From positions 20,601,508-20,665,507 of the forward strand of contig CM049313.1 of NCBI GenBank assembly GCA_026874595.1: DNA of 64,000 nucleotides. Direction: 5' to 3'. Positions 56,084 through 64,000 of this stretch are shown in pieces. Below the pieces are notes generated by a model. It saw only the letters and a program-made list of their open reading frames with translations. It was not told where the DNA came from and did not search any database. The position numbers were made by a program, and so were the translations under genes. The DNA is from Sipunculus nudus. Its lineage: Eukaryota; Annelida; Sipuncula; Golfingiida; Sipunculidae. Position 1 is the stretch's first letter. Every line of letters begins with the position of its first letter.

Positions 56084-59000
56084 TGGTGCCTGGATAATCC
56101 ATACCACAGGTCTTGTATGGTCCTTGGACAATCCTTACCACAGGGCTTCTGGACATTACTTACCACAGGTCTCATATGGTGCCTGGACAATCCTTACCAT
56201 AGGTCTCATATGGTGCCTGGACAATTCTCACCACAGGTCTCGGTTGGTGCCTGGACTATCCTAACCACAGGGCTCATTTGGTGACTGGACAATCCTAACC
56301 ATGGGGCTCATTTGGTTATTGGACAATCCATACCACAGGTCTCGTATGGGGGCTGGACAATCCTTACCACAGGTCTTGTATGGTCCTCGGACAATCCTTA
56401 CCACAGGGCTTCTGGACATTACTTACCACAGGTCTCATATGGTGCCTGGACAATCCTTACCATAGGTCTCATATGGTGCCTGGACAATTCTCACCACAGG
56501 TCTCGGTTGGTGCCTGGACTATCCTAACCACAGGGCTCATTTGGTGACTGGACAATCCTAACCATGGGGCTCATTTGGTTATTGGACAATCCTTACCACA
56601 GGGCTCGTATGGTGCCTGGACAATCCTTACCACAGGGCTCGTTTGGTGCCTGGACAATCCTTACCACAGAGCTTGTATGGTGCCTGGACAATCCTTACCA
56701 CAGGGCTTTTATGGTCCTGGACAATTCTAATACAGGGCTCCTATGGTGCCTGGACAATCCTTACCACAGGGCTCAAATGGTGCCTGGCCAATCCTTACCA
56801 CAGGGCTCAAATGGTGCCTGGAAAATCCTTACCACAGGGCTCAAATGGAGCCTGGACAATCCTTACCACAGAGCTTGTATGGTGCCTGGACAATCCTTAC
56901 CACAGGGCTCAAATGGTGCCTGGATAATTCTTACCACAGGTCTCGGTTGGTGCCTGGACAATCCTCACCACAGGGCTGTTTTGGTGACTGGACAATCCTA
57001 ACCACGGGGCTCATTTGGTGACTGGACAATCCTTACCACAGGGCTCGTATGGTGCCTGGACAATCCTTACCACAGGGCTCGTTTAGTGCCTGGTCAATCC
57101 TTACCACAGAGCTTGTATGGTGCCTGGACAATCCTTACCACAGGGCTTTTATGATCCTGGACAATTCTAATACAGGGCTCCTATGGTGCCTGGACAATCC
57201 TTACCACAGTGCTTGTATGGTGCCTGGACAATCCTTACCACAGAGCTTGTATGGTGCCTGGACAATCCTTACCACAGGGCTTTTATGATCCTGGACAATT
57301 CTAACACAGGGCTCCTATGGTGCCTGGACAATCCTTACCACAGAGCTTGTATGGTGCCTGGCCAATTCTTACCACAGAGCATGTATGGTGCCTGGCCAAT
57401 CCTTACCACAGAGTTTGTATGGTGTCTGGACAATCCTTACCACAGGACTTTTATGGTCCCGGACAATCCTTACCACAGGGCTTTTATGGTCCTGGACAAT
57501 CCTTACCACAGGGCTTGTATGGTGCCTGGACAATCCTTACCACAGGGCTCGTTTGGTGCCTGGACAATCCTTACCACAGAGCTTGTATGGTGCCTGGACA
57601 ATCCTTACCACAGGGCTTTTATGGTCCTGGACAATTCTAATACAGGGCTCCTATGGTGCCTGGACAATCCTTACACAGAGCTTGTATGGTCCTTGGCCAA
57701 TCCTTACCAGAGAGATTGTATGGTGCCTGGCCAATCCTTACCACAGAGCTTGTATGGTGTCTGGACAATCCTTACCACAGGGCTTTTATGGTCCTGGACA
57801 ATCCTAACCACAGGGCTCAAATGGTGGCTGGCCAATCCTTACCACAGAGCTTGTATGGTGTCTGGACAATCCTTACCACAGGGCTTCAATGGTCCTGGAC
57901 AATCCTTACCACAAGGCTCAAATGGTGCCTGGAAAATCCTTACCACAGAGCTTGTATGGTCCTGGACAATCCTTACCACAGGGCTCAAATGGTGCCTGGA
58001 CAATCCTTACCACAGGGCTTTTATGGTCCTGAACAATCCTTACCACAGAGCTTGTATGGTGCCTGGACAATCCTTACCACAGGGCTTTTATGGTCCTGGA
58101 TAATTCTTATACAGGGCTCCTATGGTGCCTGGAAAATCCTTACCACAGGGCTCAAATGGTGCCTGGACAATCCTTACCACAGGGCTCAAATGGTGCCTGG
58201 ACAATCCTTACCACAGGGCTCAAATGGTGCCTGGACAATCCTTACCACAGAGCTTGTATGGTCCTGGACAATCCTTACCACAGGGCTTTTATGGTCCTGG
58301 ACAATCCTTACCACAGAGCTTGTATTGGGCCTGGACAATCCTTACCACAGGGCTTTTATGGTCCTGGACAATCCTTACCACAGGGCTTTTATGGTCCTGG
58401 ACAATCCTTACCACAGGGCTTTTATGGACCTGGACAATCCTTACCACAGAGCTTGTATGGTCCTGGACAATCCTTACCAGAGGGATTTTATGGTCCTGGA
58501 CAATCCTTACCATAGAGCTTCTATGGTGCCCGGACAATCCTTACCACAGGGCTTTTATGGTCCAGGACAATTCTAATACAGGGCTTCTAAGGTGCCTAGA
58601 CAATCCTTACCACAGAGCTTGTATTGGACCCGACAATCCTTACCACAGAGCTTGTATGGTGCCTGGACAATCCTTACCACAGGGCTTTTATGGTCCTGGA
58701 CAATCCTTACCACAGGGCTTGTATGGTGCCTGGACAATCCTTACCACAGGGCTCATTTGGTGCCTGGACAATCCTTACCACAGAGCTTGTATGGTGCCTG
58801 GACAATCCTTACCACAGAGCTTGTATGGTCCTGGATAATTCTAATACAGGGCTCCTATGGTGCCTGGACAATCCTTACCAGAGAGCTTGTATTGGGCCCG
58901 GACAATCCTTACCACAGAGCTTGTATGGTGCCTGGACAATCCTTACCACAGGGCTTTTATGGTCCTGGACAAACCTTACCACAAAGCTTGTATGGTGCCT

Positions 59001-62000
59001 GGACAATCCTTACCACAATGCTCAAATGGTGCCTGGACAATCCTTACCACAGGGCTCAAATGATACCTGGACAATCCCTACCACAGAGCTTGTATGGTCC
59101 TGGACCATCCTTACCACAGAGCTTGTATGGTCCTGGACATACTTACCACAGAGCTTGTATTGGGCCTGGACAATCCTTACCACAGGGCTTTTATGGTCCT
59201 GAACAATCCTTACCACAAAGCTTGTATGGTGCCTGGACAATCCTTAACACAGGGCTTTTATGGTCCTGGACAATTCTAATACAGGGCTCCTATGGTGCCT
59301 GGACAATCCTTACCATAGGGCTCAAATGGTGCCTGGACAATCCTTACCACAGGGCTCAAATGGTGCCTGGACAATCCTTACCACAGGGCTCAAATGGTGC
59401 CTGGACAATCCTTACCACAGAGCTTGTATGGTCCTGGACAATCCTTACCACAGGGCTTTTATGGTCCTGGACAATCCTTACCACAGAGCTTGTATTGGGC
59501 CTGGACAATCCTTACCACAGGGCTTTTATGGTCCTGGACAATCCTTACCACAGGGCTTTTATGGTCCTGGACAATCCTTACCACAGGGCTTTTATGGTCC
59601 TGGACAATCCTTACCACAGAGCTTGTATGGTCCTGGACAATCCTTACCACAGGGCTTTTATGGTCCCGGACAATCCTTACCACAGGGCTTGTATGGTGCC
59701 TGGACAATCCTTACCACAGGGCTCGTTTGGTGCCTGGACAATCTTTACCACAGAGCTTGTATGGTACCTGGACAATCCTTACCACAGGGCTTTTATGGTC
59801 CTGGACAATTCTAATACAGGGCTCCTATGGTGCCTGGACAATCCTTACCACAGAGCTTGTATGGTGCTTGGCCAATCCTTACCACAGAGCTTGTATGGTG
59901 CCTGGCCAATCCTTACCACAGAGCTTGAATGGTGTCTGGACAATCCTTACCACAGGGCTTTAATGGTCCTGGACAATCCTAACCACAGGGCTCAAATGGT
60001 GCCTGGCCAATCCTTACCACATAGCTTGTATGGTGTCTGGACAATCCTTACCACAGGGCTTTAATGGTGCCTGGACAATCCTAACCACAGGGCTCAAATG
60101 GTGCCTGGAAAATCCTTACCACAGAGTTTGTATGGTCCTGGGCAATCCTTACCACAGGGCTTTTATGGTCCTGGACAATCCTTACCACAGGTCTCAAATG
60201 GTGCCTGGACAATCCTTACCACAGGGCTTGTATGGTGCCTGGACAATCCTTACCACAGAGCTTGTATGGTCCTGGACAATCCTTACCACAGAGCTTGTAT
60301 GGTCCTGGACAATCCTTACCACAGAGCTTGTATTGGGCCTGGACAATCCTTACCACAGGGCTTTTATGGTCCTGAACAATCCTTACCACAGAGCTTGTAT
60401 GGTGCCTGGACAATCCTTACCACAGGGCTTTTATGGTCCTGGACAATCCTAACCACAGGGCTCAAATGGTGCCTGGCCAATCCTTACCACAGAGCTTGTA
60501 TGGTGCCTGGACAATCCTAACTACAGGGCTCAAATGGTACCTGGAAAATCCTTACCACAGAGTTTGTATGGTCCTGGCCAATCCTTACCGCAGGGCTTTT
60601 ATGGTCCTGGACAATTCTTACCACAGGGCTTTTATGGTCCTAAACAATCCTTACCACAGAGCTTGTATGGTGCCTGGACAATCCTTACCACAGGGCTTTT
60701 ATGGTCCTGAACATTCCTTACCACAGAGCTTGTATTGGGCCTGGACAATCCTTACCACAGGGCTTTTATGGTCCTGAACAATCCTTACCACAGAGCTTGT
60801 ATGGTGCCTGGACAATCCTTACCACAGGGCTTTTATGGTCCTGAACAATCCTTACCGCAGAGCTTGTATTGGGCCTGGACAATCCTTACCACAGGGCTTT
60901 TATGGTCCTGAACAATCCTTACCACAGAGCTTGATGGTGCCTGGACAATCCTTACCACAGGGCTTTTATGGTCCTGGACAATCCTAACCACAGGGCTCAA
61001 ATGGTGCCTGGCCAATTCTTACCACAGAGCTTGTATGGTGCCTGGACAATCCTTACCACAGGGCTTTTATGGTCCTGGACAATCCTAACTACAGGGCTCA
61101 AATGGTGCCTGGCCAATCCTTACCACAGAGCTTGGATGGTGCCTGGACAATCCTTACCACAGGGCTTTTATGGTCCTGAACAATCCTTACCACAGAGCTT
61201 GTATGGTGCCTGGACAATCCTTACCACAGGGCTTTTATGGTCCTGAACAATCCTTACCACAGAGCTTGTATTGGGCCTGGACAATCCTTACCACAGGGCT
61301 TTTATGGTCCTGAACAATCCTTACCACAGAGCTTGTATGGTGCCTGGACAATCCTTACCACAGGGCTTTTATGGTCCTGGCCAATCCTAACCACAGGGCT
61401 CAAATGGTGCCTGGCCAATCCTTACCACAGAGCTTGTATGGTGTCTGGACAATCCTTACCACAGGGCTTTAATGGTCCTGGACAATCCTAACCACAGGGC
61501 TCAAATGGTGCCTGGAAAATCCTTACCACAGAGTTTGTATGGTCCTGGACAATCCTTACCACACGGCTCAAATGGTGCCTTGACAATCCTTACCACAGGC
61601 CTTGTATGGTGCCTGGACAATCCTTACCACAGAGCTTGTATGGTCCTGGACAATTCTTACCACAGAGCTTGTATGGTCCTGGACAATCCTTACCACAGAG
61701 CTTGTATTGGGCCTGGACAATCCTTACCACAGAGCTTGTATGGTCCTGGACAATCCTTACCACAGAGCTTGTATTGGGCCTGGACAATCCTTACCACAGG
61801 GCTTTTATGGTCCTGAACAATCCTTACCACAGAGCTTGTATGGTGCCTGGACAATCCTTACCACAGGGCTTTTATGGTCCTGGACAATCCTAACCACAGG
61901 GCTCAAATGGTGCCTGGCCAATCCTTACCACAGAGCTTGTATGGTGCCTGGACAATCCTAACCACAGGGCTCAAATGGTGCCTGGAAAATCCTTACCACA

Positions 62001-64000
62001 GAGTTTGTATGGTCCTGGGCAATCCTTTCCACAGGGCTTTTATGGTCCTGGACAATCCTTACCACAGAGCTTTTATGGTCCTGAACAATCCTTACCACAG
62101 AGCTTGTATGGTGCCTGGACAATCCTTACCACGGGGCTTTTATGGTCCTGAACATTCCTTACCACAGAGCTTGTATTGGGCCTGGACAATCCTTACCACA
62201 GAGCTTTTATGGTCATGAACAATCCTTACCACAGAGCTTGTATGGTGCCTGGACAATCCTTACCACAGGGCTTTTATGGTCCTGAACAATCCTTACCGCA
62301 GAGCTTGTATTGGGCCTGGATAATCCTTACCACAGGGCTTTTATGGTCCTGAACAATCCTTACCACAGAGCTTGATGGTGCCTGGACAATCCTTACCACA
62401 GGGCTTTTATGGTCCTGGACAATCCTAACCACAGGGCTCAAATGGTGCCTGGCCAATCCTTACCACAGAGCTTGTATGGTGCCTGGACAATCCTTACCAC
62501 AGGGCTTATATGGTCCTGGACAATCCTAACCACAGGGCTCAAATGGTGCCTGGCCAATCCTTACCACAGAGCTTGTATGGTGCCGAACAAACCTTACCAC
62601 AGGGCTTTTATGGTCCTGAGCAATCCTTACCACAGAGCTTGTATGGTGCCTGGACAATCCTTACCACAGGGCTTTTATGGTCCTGAACAATCCTTACCAC
62701 AGAGCTTGTATTGGGCCTGGACAATCCTTACCACAGGGCTTTTTTGGTCCTGAACAATCCTTACCACAGAGCTTGTATGGTGCCTGGACAATCCTTACCA
62801 CAGGGCTTTTATGGTCCTGGCCAATCCTAACCACAGGGCTCAAATGGTGCCTGGCCAATCCTTACCACAGAGCTTGTATGGTGTCTGGACAATCCTTACC
62901 ACAGGGCTTTAATGGTCTTGGACAATCCTAACCACAGGGCTCAAATGGTGCCTGGAAAATCCTTACCACAGAGTTTGTATGGTCCTGGACAATCCTTACC
63001 ACACGGCTCAAATGGTGCCTTGACAATCCTTACCACAGGCCTTGTATGGTGCCTGGACAATCCTTACCACAGAGCTTGTATGGTCCTGGACAATTCTTAC
63101 CACAGAGCTTGTATGGTCCTGGACAATCCTTACCACAGAGCTTGTATTGGGCCTAGACAATCCTTACCACAGGGCTTTTATTGTCCTGGACAATCCTTAC
63201 CACAGGGCTCAAATGGTGCCTGGAAAATCCTTACCACAGAGCTTGTATGGTCCTGGACAATCCTTACCACAGGGCTCAAATGGTGCCTGGACAATCCTTA
63301 CCACAGGGCTCAAAAGTGACTGGACAATCCTTACCACAGGGCTCAAATGGTGCCTGGACAATCCTTACCACAGAGCTTGTATGGTCCTGGACAATCCTTA
63401 CCACAGGGCTTTTATGGTCCTGGACAATCGTTACCACAGAGCTTGTATTGGGCCTGGACAATCCTTACCACATGGCTTTTATGGTCCTGGACAATCCTTA
63501 CCACAGAGCTTGTATTGGGCCTGGACAATCCTTACCACAGGGCTTTTATGGTCCTGGACAATCCTTACCACAGAGCTTGTATGGTGCCTGGACAATCCTT
63601 ACCACAGGGCTTTTATGGTCCTGGACAATTCTAATACAGGGCTCCTATGGTGCCTGGACAATCCTTACCACAGAGCTTGTATTGGGCCTGGACAATCCTT
63701 ACCACAGAGCTTGTATGGTGCCTGGACAATCCTTACCACAGGGCTTTTATGGTCCTGGACAATTGTAATACAGGGCTCCTATGGTGCCTGGACAATCCTT
63801 ACCACAGAGCTTGTATGGTGCTTGGACAATCCTTACCACAGGGCTTTTATGGTCCTGGACAATTCTAATCCAGGGCTCCTATGGTGCCTGGACAATCCTT
63901 ACCACAGAGCTTGTATGGTGTCTGGCCAATCCTTACCACAGAGCTTGTATGGTGCCTGGCCAATCCTTACCACAGAGCTTGTATGGTGCCTGGACAATCC
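56084..64000. repeat. Giant 33/34-bp minisatellite (at least 7.9 kb, continues past the window)
   Basis: There are roughly 235 tandem units built on TGGTGCCTGGACAATCCTTA then CCACAGAGCTTGTA (34 bp). A 33-bp form has TGGTCCTGG in place of TGGTGCCTGG, and a 32-bp form has ACAATTCTAATACAGGGCTCC. Unit endings fall into classes: GAGCTTGTA, GGGCTTTTA, GGGCTCAAA, GGGCTCGTT/CATT and GGGCTCCTA. The units contain no stop codon in any of the three plus frames, so open frames of up to 490 codons run through the array. Mixed 33/34 spacing makes each frame cycle through three peptide readings. I see no start context, splice structure or unique sequence to suggest coding. The most diverged units are at the left edge (56084-56600). 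Confidence 0.93.

Noticed and set aside
58592-60064. 490-codon open frame in the minisatellite as a protein-coding gene
   Set aside because: The repeat unit lacks stops in every forward frame, so long frames are expected. There is no unique sequence, no start or splice context, and overlapping frames are equally open.
56084-64000. CRISPR array
   Set aside because: Units are contiguous variants without constant repeats and unique spacers, and the sequence is clearly from an animal genome.

Overview
This is an AT-rich animal nuclear window with sparse spliced exons, long introns and much repeat DNA; no bacterial-style gene organisation is visible. The dispersed repeats suggest a lophotrochozoan, most likely a bivalve mollusc. 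They include elements ending in GACAGACAGACAG tracts and AGTCAGCTGAGC-type termini, TTGACCTTGAAGATCAAGGTCA families, and a CR1/L2-type LINE with an ATT-rich tail. The organism assignment is inference, because no diagnostic single-copy marker is present.

Two protein-coding genes can be supported. (1) On the minus strand, a death-associated protein kinase (DAPK family) starts at 35504 and runs leftward through exons at 35443-35504, 22818-23039 and 4401-4539. It then leaves the window at the left edge. The three exons splice in frame into the first 141 residues of the kinase domain, with the catalytic Lys at 42, the alpha-C Glu at 64 and the catalytic Asp at 139. The introns are about 12.4 and 18.3 kb and are filled with repeats. 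(2) On the plus strand, a four-pass membrane protein resembling the TMEM221/Jiraiya family is assembled from exons at 45376-46625, 49717-49802 and 50456-50661 (511 codons plus stop). It has a long Ser-rich N-terminal region and a C-terminal STLV that fits a class I PDZ ligand.

From left to right: 1-4400 is the DAPK intron after exon 3. 4401-5812 is exon 3 plus a large array of copies of its own acceptor boundary. 6-22 kb is intron 2, rich in dispersed and tandem repeats. 22.8-23.1 kb is exon 2 with one extra copy of its acceptor. 23-35 kb is intron 1, including a foldback element at 27.1 kb. 35.4-36.4 kb is the DAPK 5' region. 36.4-45.3 kb is intergenic and microsatellite-rich. 45.4-50.7 kb is the TMEM221-like gene. 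51-56 kb is intergenic with a LINE fragment. 56.08 kb to the right edge is one continuous 33/34-bp minisatellite of at least 7.9 kb with higher-order structure.

The most unusual feature is that tandem repeats are anchored on exon-intron boundaries. Four of the ten splice-junction sides visible here (DAPK exon 2 acceptor, DAPK exon 3 acceptor, TMEM221-like exon 1 donor and exon 2 donor) abut arrays. In three of them the array is made of copies of the exon edge plus its splice site. This produces decoy splice sites, several of which keep the reading frame.
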